A stretch of 13,087 nucleotides of DNA from Schlesneria sp. (GCA_025353525.1 JANXOO010001490.1:1-13087); one strand, 5' to 3'; shown: positions 1 through 8,210, counted from the first letter of the stretch. Numbers and translations: made by a program. The notes: generated from the sequence alone by a model not told the origin.

Positions 1-290
1 CACAGAGGCACTGAGAAGTCAAACAAGAAAAGGAGAATCCGCATCACGGGAGGTTGAGGCTCAGACCGAGCCGCCACGTCGCTGCGTCTCCCCACATCAC
101 AAAGACCAATAACGAATTCCTCATATTAAAGAGTGAACCACAGCCACAGAGAAGACAAGACAGAAAAAATGACTCCCCAAAAATGCCATGCCCGAATGAA
201 GAAACGAGAAACCCCGGTCAGTCTGCCGGAGCGCCCTCGCAACGCCCCTCTTCTCTTTCCTTCTCTGTGCCTCTGCGTCTGTGTGGTAAA
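1..290. repeat. Dispersed CACAGAGGCAC-type repeat, three copies in both orientations
   Basis: Three related segments are visible. One is at about 1-34 on the + strand (CACAGAGGCACTGAGAAG and an A/G-rich tail). A second is at about 137-168 on the + strand (CCACAGCCACAGAGAAG followed by an A-rich tail). A third is at about 251-289 in reverse orientation, where the complement reads CGCAGAGGCACAGAGAAG followed by GAAAGAGAA. The second and third face each other and enclose about 80 bp. All are imperfect copies of one CACAGAGGCACAGAGAAG-like word. I recall similar words scattered through intergenic DNA of planctomycetes and other bacteria, but no search was run. The open frames crossing this stretch have the low-complexity composition expected of translated repeat and are not called as genes. 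Confidence 0.6.
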
Positions 291-426
291 ACGACTTCGC
301 ATTTCTCTGCAGCATATCGCCGAGCGATTCGGTCAGTTTCAGCCAAAATGGTTCCGACAGTTATTTCTGCGCCTATCCTAAGCATCATCCCTGGCCGCGA
401 TAAGAAGATTTGGAGTCCGCTCGTTC

Positions 427-2391
427 ATGACTGCCGTCGCCACAGAAAACGTCGTCGCCTCGTCACAACTCAAGTCCGGGCCACAACTCTCGTCCGGGCC
501 ACAACGCAAGTCCGGCAATTCAGTGGCCAGAAGCCTGGCGGTGTCGTTTGCTGTCCACGTCTGTGTCCTTGTGGCATTGTCGTTCATCGTCTTTCAGGCA
601 CCGTTACAGCAATTACAGATGATTGTCGATTCAGTCTTCACCGACGAACGAGCCCAGGAAGAATTTAATCAGGATGTCGAGAAATCTCTGGAAGCGGCAG
701 AATCGGTCAACTTCATTGCAGGCGAGATGGCGACCAGCGGCCTCGTGACGGGAGGCCTCGGCGGAACGGGCGGAGTCGCGGCCGCTCAGCACAAACTTGA
801 AGAAGCAGGAAGCCTGCAACAGCCGACCGTCAAACTGAATATCGGTAACATCAATCTTCCTGGTCTTAAAATCATTTCACAGGACCTGGGTTCAGGTCAG
901 GTGACGGGAGATATCGGTCGCGTGGTGGAAGGTTACGGAGCGGCTTTGGGTCAGATGACTCAGGAACTTGTCCGAATGATGCGAGAACAAAAGGTTCACG
1001 TCGTTTGGCTGTTCGATGAATCCGAGAGCATGAAGGACGACCAAAAGGAAATCCGCGAGAGATTCAACAAGGTTTACGAAGAACTGGGTCTGGTGCAAAA
1101 GAGTGACGCCAAGCTCAAGGCATCGGATGAGATTTTGCTGACGACGGTCATGAGTTTCGGCGAAGGCGTTCATGAACTGACGACGAAACCGACATCCAAT
1201 ACGGACGAGATCAAAAACGCAATCGATAAGATCCCCGAAGACCCGAGCGGTCTTGAAAACACCTGCAGTGCCATCCACTTTGCGCTGACGAAACACAAAA
1301 CGACGGCACAACGGCAGAAGCGCAAACTGGTGATCATCGTCGTTTCCGATGAATCAGGCGACGATGGCAAGGATATCGAAGAAACAATCGAAGCCTGCAA
1401 GCACGCAAAGGCTCCGGTTTATGTGCTGGGACACTATTCGGTTTTCGGATACCCCTACGCCCACGTCCACTACATCGACAAAAAATACGGGTTAAGCCAC
1501 TGGTTGCAAATCAATCGCGGACCGGAAACTCCCGAGCCCGAATGTTTGCAATTCGACGGCCTGCATCATCGCTGGGACGTGTTCTCCAGTGGTTTCGGTC
1601 CGTACGAACAGGTCCGATTGGCAAAGCAGACCGGCGGAATCTTCTTCATGTTGCCGGGAAACGAAGACAACCTGACGGGTGCGGGGACTCACGAAAGCCG
1701 CAAATTTGATTTGCTCGACATGAAAGAATACTTGCCGGACCTCAGTTCGCGTCATGCGTATATCAAGGACCGGCTCGAGCACAAATTTCGTGAAGCTCAA
1801 TGGCAGGTCGTGGCGACGATGAATCCCTACAAAGATGGGGAACTGGTGATGCAGTCACAGTGGTACAGTACCGAAGCCGATAAGTTTGACGAAGTCGGAA
1901 AAGTGACGTTTACCCGAGCCCTGCGGGCGATGGGAATGCTCAACGATCAGGTTCGCGTCCTCGACTCAGTCAAAAAAATGCGAGAAAAAGAGACATCACA
2001 ACGGTGGCGCGCCAACTACGACTTGATGCACGCCCAATGCCTTGCGTACCGTGTCCGCCTGTTCCAGCTTTTGCTGTCGCTTGACCAGCACCGCAAACAA
2101 CGTCCGATGCCCAAAGATCCGATGAACAATGCGTGGAACATTCACCGGGTCAAGGAATTGCTGGAACCGGACAAAGAGCAAATCAGGCAAACGAAAGTCG
2201 ATGTCGACGAGTTGAAAAAGCAGAGCGAAATTGCGACACGCGAGCTGGAAGCAGTGATCGAGAACCACCCCAGTACACCCTGGGCCCGGCGAGCTCGCTG
2301 GGAACTTGATGCCGGCTTCGGTATGAAGTTTGTCGAAGTCTTTCGTGATACGCGCTATTTGAATCGCGACTTCAAGCTTCCAAAACAGTAA
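427..2391 (+). CDS. Membrane-anchored von Willebrand factor type A (VWA) domain protein
   Basis: This 654-residue protein has a short cytoplasmic tail (1-35) and one membrane helix at about 36-56 containing Ser40 and His44. A glycine-rich linker (about 105-120) and a VWA domain from about 188 follow. The MIDAS metal site looks complete: D197-x-S199-x-S201, T279 and D308 (in VVSDESGDD). VWA domains with intact MIDAS usually bind a partner protein through a divalent cation. Residues 440-654 are charged and helical, with no family I recognise. The single N-terminal helix and basic tail predict that the bulk faces the periplasm. The ATG at 427 has GGAG at 412-415, 11 nt upstream, which is a loose ribosome binding site. 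The next gene starts 51 bp downstream and has a similar N-terminal anchor, suggesting an operon and a shared complex. VWA identification is firm; the partner and process are unknown. Confidence 0.88.
   Translation: MTAVATENVVASSQLKSGPQLSSGPQRKSGNSVARSLAVSFAVHVCVLVALSFIVFQAPLQQLQMIVDSVFTDERAQEEFNQDVEKSLEAAESVNFIAGEMATSGLVTGGLGGTGGVAAAQHKLEEAGSLQQPTVKLNIGNINLPGLKIISQDLGSGQVTGDIGRVVEGYGAALGQMTQELVRMMREQKVHVVWLFDESESMKDDQKEIRERFNKVYEELGLVQKSDAKLKASDEILLTTVMSFGEGVHELTTKPTSNTDEIKNAIDKIPEDPSGLENTCSAIHFALTKHKTTAQRQKRKLVIIVVSDESGDDGKDIEETIEACKHAKAPVYVLGHYSVFGYPYAHVHYIDKKYGLSHWLQINRGPETPEPECLQFDGLHHRWDVFSSGFGPYEQVRLAKQTGGIFFMLPGNEDNLTGAGTHESRKFDLLDMKEYLPDLSSRHAYIKDRLEHKFREAQWQVVATMNPYKDGELVMQSQWYSTEADKFDEVGKVTFTRALRAMGMLNDQVRVLDSVKKMREKETSQRWRANYDLMHAQCLAYRVRLFQLLLSLDQHRKQRPMPKDPMNNAWNIHRVKELLEPDKEQIRQTKVDVDELKKQSEIATRELEAVIENHPSTPWARRARWELDAGFGMKFVEVFRDTRYLNRDFKLPKQ
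464..517 (+). repeat. Three tandem 18-bp repeats inside the VWA gene
   Basis: Three consecutive 18-bp units are CACAACTCAAGTCCGGGC (464-481), CACAACTCTCGTCCGGGC (482-499) and CACAACGCAAGTCCGGCA (500-517). The period is a multiple of three, so the frame is kept. The units encode a repeated six-residue pattern, QLKSGP, QLSSGP and QRKSGN, in the cytoplasmic tail just before the membrane helix. Copy number could vary between strains by replication slippage without breaking the gene. Confidence 0.85.
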
Positions 2392-2442
2392 GTTCCCATC
2401 GAAATGTATTTCAGAACCAATTGATGGCCGCACGAGTCTGCC

Positions 2443-4014
2443 ATGAGTACCGAACAGATTGATCCTGTTTCGCCAGAGGTGGTGCCGAAAGTCGGTTCGC
2501 GACCGACGGTGCGAGTACCTGCCGTCTCGGCATTGCAGAGGTTTGATCGCAACCAGCACCGTTCAAAAACTCTTCCTGCGGTTTTGTTTGTCAGCCTGGC
2601 GGTACATGCGTTGGTTCTGGGTGTCTGCGCGTTAATTGTCTTCAAACATCCCCAGTTGATCGAAGAGATTTTCACGACGGTCACCGATCCGGAATCTGCG
2701 TCAGATCCGATTTCCGAACAATCGATGCTTCAAACCGACGACCTGAATCAGCAGCAATTCTCGCCCGAAAGCATGATCTCGAACGAAACGGCGTCGCAGC
2801 TTCAGGCGGACATCAAAGGTCCGATCGATCTGAATGTCAGCGACAGCATTCCTCAAATCGAGTCGGATTCGAGCGACTTGCCCGGGATTGCCGGGATCAA
2901 AATCGGTGAAGAAACATCGGGGCGAATGTCAGCCAACGTCAAACGATCGATGGTCCAGAAGTTTGGCGGGAATTCGGCCAGCGAAGCGGCCGTTGCGTCA
3001 GGGATGAAGTGGTTGACAAACCACCAGTTGCCAAACGGAAGCTGGAGTTTCGAGCATTCGAAGCATGTCGATTGCAAGGGGCAATGTTCGCAGGACGGAA
3101 GCTTCAAATCCTGTCCAACGGGCGCGACCGGCCTGGCGCTACTGGCATTCCTCGGTGGCGGACACACGCACAAGTCGGGCGACTATCAACGCGAAGTCAA
3201 ACGTGGAATCGATTTCCTGATCAAGTCGGGCAAGTCGGCAGGAGTGGGACTGGACCTGCGTGGTAAAACGGTCGCGAACGAAGGAATGTACGTACAGGGG
3301 CTTTGTACAATCGCGTTGTGCGAGTGCGCGGCGATGACGAAAGATTCTCGCGTGAAGAAGGCCGCTGAAGGGGCAATCGACTTCATTGTTCAGGCTCAAC
3401 ACCCCGAAGACGGAGGCTGGCGTTACGATCGATTGCAACCGGGTGATACGTCGGTTGTCGGCTGGCAGGTGATGGCACTCAAGAGCGGATACGACGCAAA
3501 ACTGAAGTTCGCTCCGCAGGCATTTAAAAATGCTGAATCATTTCTGAAGCGGGCCGGGGTCGACGGAGGAGCCCGTTACGTTTATTTCCCCGGCTCGGCA
3601 GAACCGGGAGAAGGGGGAGCATTACCGACACCGACCATGACGGCCGTCGGACTTTTGTGCCGGATGTATATGGGTTGGGACCACAAGAACAAAAAACTGG
3701 CCGAGGGAGTCGCGTATCTGGACACCGTGAAACCCGATCCAAATAATCTGTATTTCAACTATTACGCCACTCAGGTAATGCACCATTGGGGGGGCGAAGA
3801 ATGGAAACGCTGGAACGAAGTCATGCGCGATCAACTCGTCCGAACGCAGCATCCCCTGAAGGACGGCCACATGGGAGGAAGCTGGGACATTGCAGATCCT
3901 CACGGCGGTGGAGGCGGACGGCTTTACATGACGTGCCTTTCGGTCATGACACTTGAGGTCTATTACCGACACCTGCCGATGTACAGCCGCGAAAACATCA
4001 AAGTTGAGTTTTGA
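2443..4014 (+). CDS. Membrane-anchored prenyltransferase/squalene-oxidase repeat protein
   Basis: This 523-residue protein has a cytoplasmic tail (1-42), one membrane helix at about 45-67 (Ser51, His55), a Ser/Asp/Gln-rich linker (70-165) and a C-terminal domain (about 170-523) resembling the alpha/alpha-barrel of squalene cyclases and prenyltransferases. QW-like repeat signatures are QLPNGSW at 195-201, the GGW at 324-326 and GGSW at 478-481; helices with GxxFL/AxxFI patterns recur. I find no DxDD catalytic motif of squalene-hopene cyclase, so terpene cyclisation is doubtful and a binding or scaffold role is more likely. Cys211, Cys215 and Cys224 cluster in an insert and could form a disulfide or bind metal. 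The ATG at 2443 has only a weak GAG at 2434-2436. The gene lies 51 bp after the VWA gene, and its stop overlaps the convergent GNAT gene. Such fold-only homologues are often annotated as squalene cyclases; I would not transfer that activity. Confidence 0.85.
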   Translation: MSTEQIDPVSPEVVPKVGSRPTVRVPAVSALQRFDRNQHRSKTLPAVLFVSLAVHALVLGVCALIVFKHPQLIEEIFTTVTDPESASDPISEQSMLQTDDLNQQQFSPESMISNETASQLQADIKGPIDLNVSDSIPQIESDSSDLPGIAGIKIGEETSGRMSANVKRSMVQKFGGNSASEAAVASGMKWLTNHQLPNGSWSFEHSKHVDCKGQCSQDGSFKSCPTGATGLALLAFLGGGHTHKSGDYQREVKRGIDFLIKSGKSAGVGLDLRGKTVANEGMYVQGLCTIALCECAAMTKDSRVKKAAEGAIDFIVQAQHPEDGGWRYDRLQPGDTSVVGWQVMALKSGYDAKLKFAPQAFKNAESFLKRAGVDGGARYVYFPGSAEPGEGGALPTPTMTAVGLLCRMYMGWDHKNKKLAEGVAYLDTVKPDPNNLYFNYYATQVMHHWGGEEWKRWNEVMRDQLVRTQHPLKDGHMGGSWDIADPHGGGGGRLYMTCLSVMTLEVYYRHLPMYSRENIKVEF

Positions 4015-4576
4015 GGGTCTCGCTGTCCCGGCGAATTCGATAGAAGACGTGCCTCACCAGGGGATGTCCCGGCGCGACCATCGGATGGTCGAAGTCTAAT
4101 TCGGGGACGTGCATCATCCCCAACCGTTCCATCACCCGGCGCGAACGAACATTGCCTGGCACAGTAAAGGATACGATTTCGGTCAGATTGAGCGAACGAA
4201 ATCCGAACTCCAAAGCCGCGCGTGCTGCTTCCGTTGCATAGCCGCGTCCCCAGAATTCCGCTGAAAGCCTCCAGCCAACTTCCACGCACGGGGTGAAGGA
4301 TGCGTCCCAGGGCGGAATTCTGAGACCGACAAATCCGATGAAGTCCGCCAATCCCGGAACTTCCACCGCCCACAGTCCGAATCCGTACTGGTCAAAATGA
4401 TCCTCGATGCGGCGGATCAGTTGATCGCTTTCTTCTCGCGTCGACATCGACGGGAAGTGTTCCATTACCCTGGGGTCGGCATTGAGCCTGGCAAACGGCT
4501 CTGCATCGCCAGGCCGCCATCGCCTGAGCAACAGTCGATCAGTCGTAATACCATGCGCGGTCTGGTGTGTGGCCAT
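3998..4576 (-). CDS. GNAT family N-acetyltransferase (RimJ/RimL-like)
   Basis: This 192-residue protein begins with TTDRLLLRRW (11-20), the usual opening of RimJ/RimL-type GNAT enzymes, which move an acetyl group from acetyl-CoA to an amine such as a protein N-terminus or small molecule. The acetyl-CoA pyrophosphate loop is visible as W109-GRGYATEA (109-117), preceded by EVGWRL (99-104). Asn142 and SRRVMERLGM (145-154) form the conserved C-terminal motif. The ATG at 4576 was chosen because homologues start just before this beta strand; the frame is open as far as 4729, but that extension would overlap the upstream gene and adds unrelated basic sequence. No good ribosome binding site is visible. 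The gene lies 109 bp after the dehydrogenase gene on the same strand, so read-through transcription is possible. Family assignment is firm; the substrate cannot be told. Confidence 0.88.
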   Translation of the reverse strand: MATHQTAHGITTDRLLLRRWRPGDAEPFARLNADPRVMEHFPSMSTREESDQLIRRIEDHFDQYGFGLWAVEVPGLADFIGFVGLRIPPWDASFTPCVEVGWRLSAEFWGRGYATEAARAALEFGFRSLNLTEIVSFTVPGNVRSRRVMERLGMMHVPELDFDHPMVAPGHPLVRHVFYRIRRDSETLKTQL

Positions 4577-4685
4577 TGAGAGATCCAGCGACTTCTGGAA
4601 AATGCCGCAGTGACGGTGGTTTCGCTTCGACCGCGGAAGCGGACTTACAAACGAAGCCTCAATCTGGACTGCGAGCAGTATAAAG

Positions 4686-7679
4686 TCACCGGGCCTCCGT
4701 GACCAACGGGACTTGTTCCGGGATACCAAGATATTTGACCAGGTCCCTGACTTCCTGAATCGAAAGTCGGTTGAGCAAGCCTTCGGGCATCATCGAGACA
4801 GTCTGTTGCTGACGGTCTTCGATATCGCGGGTGGCGACGACGACGCGATCCGTGGCCGTCTGCAGTACCAGAGTATTGGAGTCTTCGGACTTGACGATAC
4901 CGTTGATCACGCGGCCATCTTTCAGTTCAACGATCGTGACGCGATAGGCATGACCGACCAAAGCACTGGGGTCCATGACGTTGATCAGAACGTAATCCAG
5001 ATCTGTCCGCTGGGCTCCGGTCAGGTCAGGACCGACCTGGCGGCCTTCTCCGAATAGTGTGTGACACGAGGCGCAGTTCTTCTGAAACAACGCTCGACCG
5101 CGCCCGGCATTTGCGACCGATCCGTCGCCAGCCAGAACCTGTTGTTTCATCTCGGCAATTTGTTTGGCTCGTTCAACTGATGTCGGCTTTGCTCCGAAAA
5201 TCCTGTTGACGAGTTCCTTCAGTTTGGCGTCTTTGAATCGTTGCAACTGCCGGATGTCAAATTCGGAAAGATCCCGTCGATCGATTTTTCCCGCATCAAT
5301 CGATGTTACGAGCGCCAGTGCCGTCTTTTCGCGAGCGGTCAAGGTGCTGACCGCATCAAGTTTTTCCGGGTCACTGAGTCGGGAATAAAGACCGAGTATC
5401 GCACCAGCCACTTCGGCTCGGTCGAATCCCGCGAGTCCCCGGATTGCTGTTGCTCGCAGTGCGGTATCGTTCAGTCGATCGAGCAACAGATCGGCAACGG
5501 CGGCACGCTGCGTTGTGACGAGGTCGGCAAGGGCTCGCTCGCGTCGCTGTGTGTCGATCGACTCGTTCTTCACGATTTTTACGAATTCGTTAAATGATTC
5601 GTCGCTCCCTTGCACGAGAGAAATTCGGTGACTCATTTCCCGGACGATTGCATCGGGGCTCATCCCGTATCTGGCGGCCACCGACTTCCATCCGCTGTCC
5701 GGCTTCATATCGCGTCGCCCTTCGATCCCGGCAAATGTGCCAGTCAAAATATCCCGTTGACCGGCAGCATCGTTCTCCAGTTCCTCCAGCCAGCGCAGGA
5801 TCGGTGAAAAACGGGGTGACTGTCCGGTTGCAAGATGTCGGGCGATGAACTCGCGCAGTTTCGGAATTTTTGTGGACAAAGCGAGGGGAAGAACATCGTC
5901 GTCACCGAGCGCAATCAGAGGTTCAATCCCGTACCACATCATCAGTACGAAATTGTTGTCCATCGCGTCGTCGGCGTGCGAGACCAGCCCCGCAGCAATT
6001 GCTTTTCGGGCACCGGTCGGCAATCGCTGCAATCCCGAGGCGAGTTGCAGTCTGACGTATGACGAAGGGTCTGTCTTTGCCATGACGGCCAGTCGGTCCA
6101 GTACTTCGTCAGAAGCGGGTTTGCCTTCGAGTTCCAGCCGGACCATCCAGCCCCGAACGGTGTCATCGGGCATGTCACTCGCCAGCGGTATCCGTTTTGT
6201 CAGACTCAAGTCCTTCAACACTCCGATTGCATGCATCGTCCAAAGGGACTGTAGTCGGCTGGATAATACGTTCGACGAATCTGCAGCCGATTTGACAAGT
6301 CTGGTGATCGACTCATTGGTCAATCGTCCGCGAGCCGCCCGTTCTTGCAGATTTCGTCGTGCCCGATTCGCCTCAAACCCGTCACTTTCTTCAAGCAAAT
6401 GAATCAATTCGTTGTCCGAAGACTTTGCAACGTTTTGTGGCTTCCATCCGTGATCGCCGAACGACACCTTGTAAATACGTCCGTTCTCACGATGGATTGT
6501 CGCATCGTCGTAGTTGTGGCATTCGCCGGTGTCGGACCAGTCCGTAAAATAGATACCGTCCGGCCCCTGCTTCACACACACGCCTCGAAACCAGTGATCT
6601 CCCGAAGGAGCAAAGTCGGTCAGATGTTTTGCAACATAACCTGATTTGCTCCGTTCCAGTCGGTCACGGTTCAGCCGCTGACCGTGAATGTTGAGTGTGA
6701 AAAGATTGTTGTTGTACTCCGCCGGGAACCGGTTTCCCAAATAGATCATCGCTCCCGAATGAGCGTGTCCACCACCCGCTTCGCCGTGCTTGCCTGAGGC
6801 ATCGCGCGAACCTTCCCATGTCCCCCCCGCCCAGTGAATGTGATCGGCACAGGTTGTCATCAGTTCGAACGATCGCGGGTTGAAATCCTGTCCGAACATT
6901 CGTTTGAAACGAGCGCCGGGAACAACGTGAAAGACATGCTCGATAACGCAGTTGGTGAGGAACGCTTCTCCGCGTCCGTCGAACGCAAGTCCCCAGGGGT
7001 TCGTGGTGCCGTGAGCCACCACTTCGAATATGTGTCGCACCGGATGAAACCGCCAGATCCCGCAGTTCATCGGCACGCGTTCGTTGTCGGGAGTGCCTGG
7101 TTTGCCGATGCGCGAGTTCGACAAGATTCCGTTACAGCCATACAACCATCCGTCAGGCCCCCAGGTCAGGCCGTTGGCCACGTTATGGACGGCTTTCAGG
7201 TCGAACCCGTCCAGCAGGATCTGTGGCGGTCCGTCGGGAATATCGTCACCGTCGGCATCGGGTATGAAAATCAGATTGGGAATCGCAGTGACAAAGATGC
7301 CGCCGAATCCGTATTCGACCGAACTGAAGTTGACCCCTTTGTCGAAAAAGACAGTTTTCTTCGGGTGGCCGTCCCCGAGTTTGTCGTCGAGAATCAGAAT
7401 TCTGTCAGAGCCTTCTTTTGTCCCTTCCGGATGCCATTTGGGATACGACCGGCACTCAACGACCCACATCCGGTTGCGATCGTCGAACGTGATCGACATC
7501 GGCTGCACGACATCCGGTTCACTCGCAAAAAGTGTCGCATGAAAGCCGTCAGGCACCTTGATACTGGCAGCCGCATCGCGCGGCGGAAGCGGCCCGTCTG
7601 CCGGGTAGGCCGTATTTGCGTTTGTCAGAAAAACCGTCGTCAGCAATACCGCCGCCATCATTTCCGCAGTTCGAACCAT
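4686..7679 (-). CDS. PVC-type dehydrogenase with HEAT-like repeats and C-terminal heme (CxxCH) domain
   Basis: The 997-residue product has a signal peptide (about 1-27, hydrophobic 8-19, cleavage near AYPA). An N-terminal beta-propeller of the putative membrane-bound dehydrogenase type (TIGR02604-like) spans about 38-410. It is related in fold to sorbosone/glucose dehydrogenases, and DADGDDIPDG at 141-150 looks like a calcium loop. A helical HEAT-like region follows (about 430-830). The last part is a Pirellula/Verrucomicrobium-type heme domain (TIGR02603-like) with CASCH at 869-873 and VGPDLTGA soon after. It is probably a periplasmic enzyme that oxidises a sugar-like substrate and passes electrons to its own c-type heme; the substrate is unknown. 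The ATG at 7679 gives a clean signal peptide and has AGGA 11 nt upstream. An in-frame ATG at 7772 lies inside the likely promoter and was rejected. This large family is typical of planctomycetes and verrucomicrobia. Confidence 0.93.
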   Translation of the reverse strand: MVRTAEMMAAVLLTTVFLTNANTAYPADGPLPPRDAAASIKVPDGFHATLFASEPDVVQPMSITFDDRNRMWVVECRSYPKWHPEGTKEGSDRILILDDKLGDGHPKKTVFFDKGVNFSSVEYGFGGIFVTAIPNLIFIPDADGDDIPDGPPQILLDGFDLKAVHNVANGLTWGPDGWLYGCNGILSNSRIGKPGTPDNERVPMNCGIWRFHPVRHIFEVVAHGTTNPWGLAFDGRGEAFLTNCVIEHVFHVVPGARFKRMFGQDFNPRSFELMTTCADHIHWAGGTWEGSRDASGKHGEAGGGHAHSGAMIYLGNRFPAEYNNNLFTLNIHGQRLNRDRLERSKSGYVAKHLTDFAPSGDHWFRGVCVKQGPDGIYFTDWSDTGECHNYDDATIHRENGRIYKVSFGDHGWKPQNVAKSSDNELIHLLEESDGFEANRARRNLQERAARGRLTNESITRLVKSAADSSNVLSSRLQSLWTMHAIGVLKDLSLTKRIPLASDMPDDTVRGWMVRLELEGKPASDEVLDRLAVMAKTDPSSYVRLQLASGLQRLPTGARKAIAAGLVSHADDAMDNNFVLMMWYGIEPLIALGDDDVLPLALSTKIPKLREFIARHLATGQSPRFSPILRWLEELENDAAGQRDILTGTFAGIEGRRDMKPDSGWKSVAARYGMSPDAIVREMSHRISLVQGSDESFNEFVKIVKNESIDTQRRERALADLVTTQRAAVADLLLDRLNDTALRATAIRGLAGFDRAEVAGAILGLYSRLSDPEKLDAVSTLTAREKTALALVTSIDAGKIDRRDLSEFDIRQLQRFKDAKLKELVNRIFGAKPTSVERAKQIAEMKQQVLAGDGSVANAGRGRALFQKNCASCHTLFGEGRQVGPDLTGAQRTDLDYVLINVMDPSALVGHAYRVTIVELKDGRVINGIVKSEDSNTLVLQTATDRVVVATRDIEDRQQQTVSMMPEGLLNRLSIQEVRDLVKYLGIPEQVPLVTEAR

Positions 7680-7753
7680 CGGTGAATCTTTCCTGGTGAG
7701 TGTTCTTTCAGGGCGGGAACCATCGGGTGCCAGCGAAACCAGTGGGGAATCGC

Positions 7754-7782
7754 AATACAATCGGTCAATCAAAGCATATCAA
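7754..7782 (-). promoter_or_regulatory. Likely sigma70-type promoter of the dehydrogenase gene
   Basis: On the minus strand, TTGATA (7777-7782; five of six bases match TTGACA) is separated by exactly 17 bp from TGTATT (7754-7759; four of six match TATAAT). Transcription would begin near 7747, giving a leader of about 68 nt before the ATG at 7679. The position also argues against the in-frame ATG at 7772 as translation start. Confidence 0.4.
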
Positions 7783-8133
7783 TTCGGCGGTTGAACGGAG
7801 GCCGCGGCTTTCCAACGACAGACTATCGTGCGAAACACCCGGATCAATCGCTGGTAATACAAAAACATCGCCGCAACTCGTAATGGTAATTGAGGCAAAG
7901 GCTATTTCGCAATCGTCGTCGCACGACCGTTTTCGCGCGCGTATTGCCACACGGATCCACCCCGGCGTGGCGATGCTGCGATCTGGCCCCCCGCATCTCT
8001 CTGCAACGCTTTCGACGACGGCCAGACACGAACGTATTTGTCCATTCACGCAGGTGAATCATCGTTTCCGGGTTATCTCCAACATGCATAAAAATCACAT
8101 GCTGCGAAAGACCGCATTAATGAACTCGCTTCG
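7783..8133. other. Divergent intergenic region without a recognised gene
   Basis: This stretch separates the divergent dehydrogenase and MoxR genes. Open frames exist on both strands (for example 7700-8161 on the + strand), but their products have no recognisable domain, no ribosome binding site and residue usage typical of chance frames. I see no strong hairpin with a T-run and no RNA gene. Confidence 0.5.
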
Positions 8134-8162
8134 TCGCAAACTTCGTACGGCTTGCTTATAAT
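8134..8162 (+). promoter_or_regulatory. Likely promoter of the MoxR ATPase gene
   Basis: A perfect TATAAT -10 hexamer lies at 8157-8162. The best-spaced -35 (17 bp, 8134-8139, TCGCAA) matches only three of six bases, so an activator or another sigma factor may be involved. Transcription from about 8169 would give a 42-nt leader before the GTG start at 8211. Confidence 0.45.
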
Positions 8163-8180
8163 CCGGCTCGCGCTAACGGC

Positions 8181-8210
8181 ATGTACAAAATCGGACAAGG
8201 AGTGGTTTGA
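8181..8210 (+). CDS. Possible nine-residue leader ORF abutting the MoxR start
   Basis: ATG at 8181 opens MYKIGQGVV and stops at TGA 8208-8210, the base before the GTG start of the MoxR gene. It runs straight through the AAGGAG ribosome binding site (8197-8202) of that gene. If translated, it could couple or interfere with MoxR initiation. It has no ribosome binding site of its own, and a frame this short may be chance. Confidence 0.2.
   Translation: MYKIGQGVV
8197..8202 (+). promoter_or_regulatory. Strong Shine-Dalgarno site that fixes the GTG start of the MoxR gene
   Basis: AAGGAG lies 8 nt before the GTG at 8211, close to ideal spacing. This supports the non-ATG start. It is the clearest ribosome binding site in the window, where most genes have weak ones. 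Confidence 0.75.

Noticed and set aside
58..72. GGCTC/GAGCC hairpin near the left edge
   Set aside because: The stem is only five base pairs with no T-run, so it was not called a terminator.
54..668. Long + strand open frame (204 codons) across the repeats and the start of the VWA gene
   Set aside because: It translates repeat sequence and then overlaps the VWA gene in another frame. It has no domain and low-complexity basic composition.
1996..2559. 187-codon minus-strand frame opposite the end of the VWA gene and the start of the barrel protein
   Set aside because: It is antisense to two supported genes and the product has no domain.
3788..3794. Run of seven G inside the barrel protein gene, possible frameshift
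   Set aside because: The frame continues through conserved-looking sequence on both sides and ends at a sensible C-terminus.
5845..6402. 185-codon + strand frame opposite the dehydrogenase HEAT-like region
   Set aside because: It is an antisense shadow, Ser/Arg-rich, with no ribosome binding site or family.
6834..7685. 283-codon + strand frame opposite the dehydrogenase gene
   Set aside because: It is fully antisense to a well-supported gene. Long antisense frames are common in GC-rich coding DNA, and no domain is recognisable.
7700..8161. 153-codon + strand frame between the dehydrogenase and MoxR genes
   Set aside because: It crosses the likely promoter of each neighbour, lacks a ribosome binding site and has no recognisable motif.
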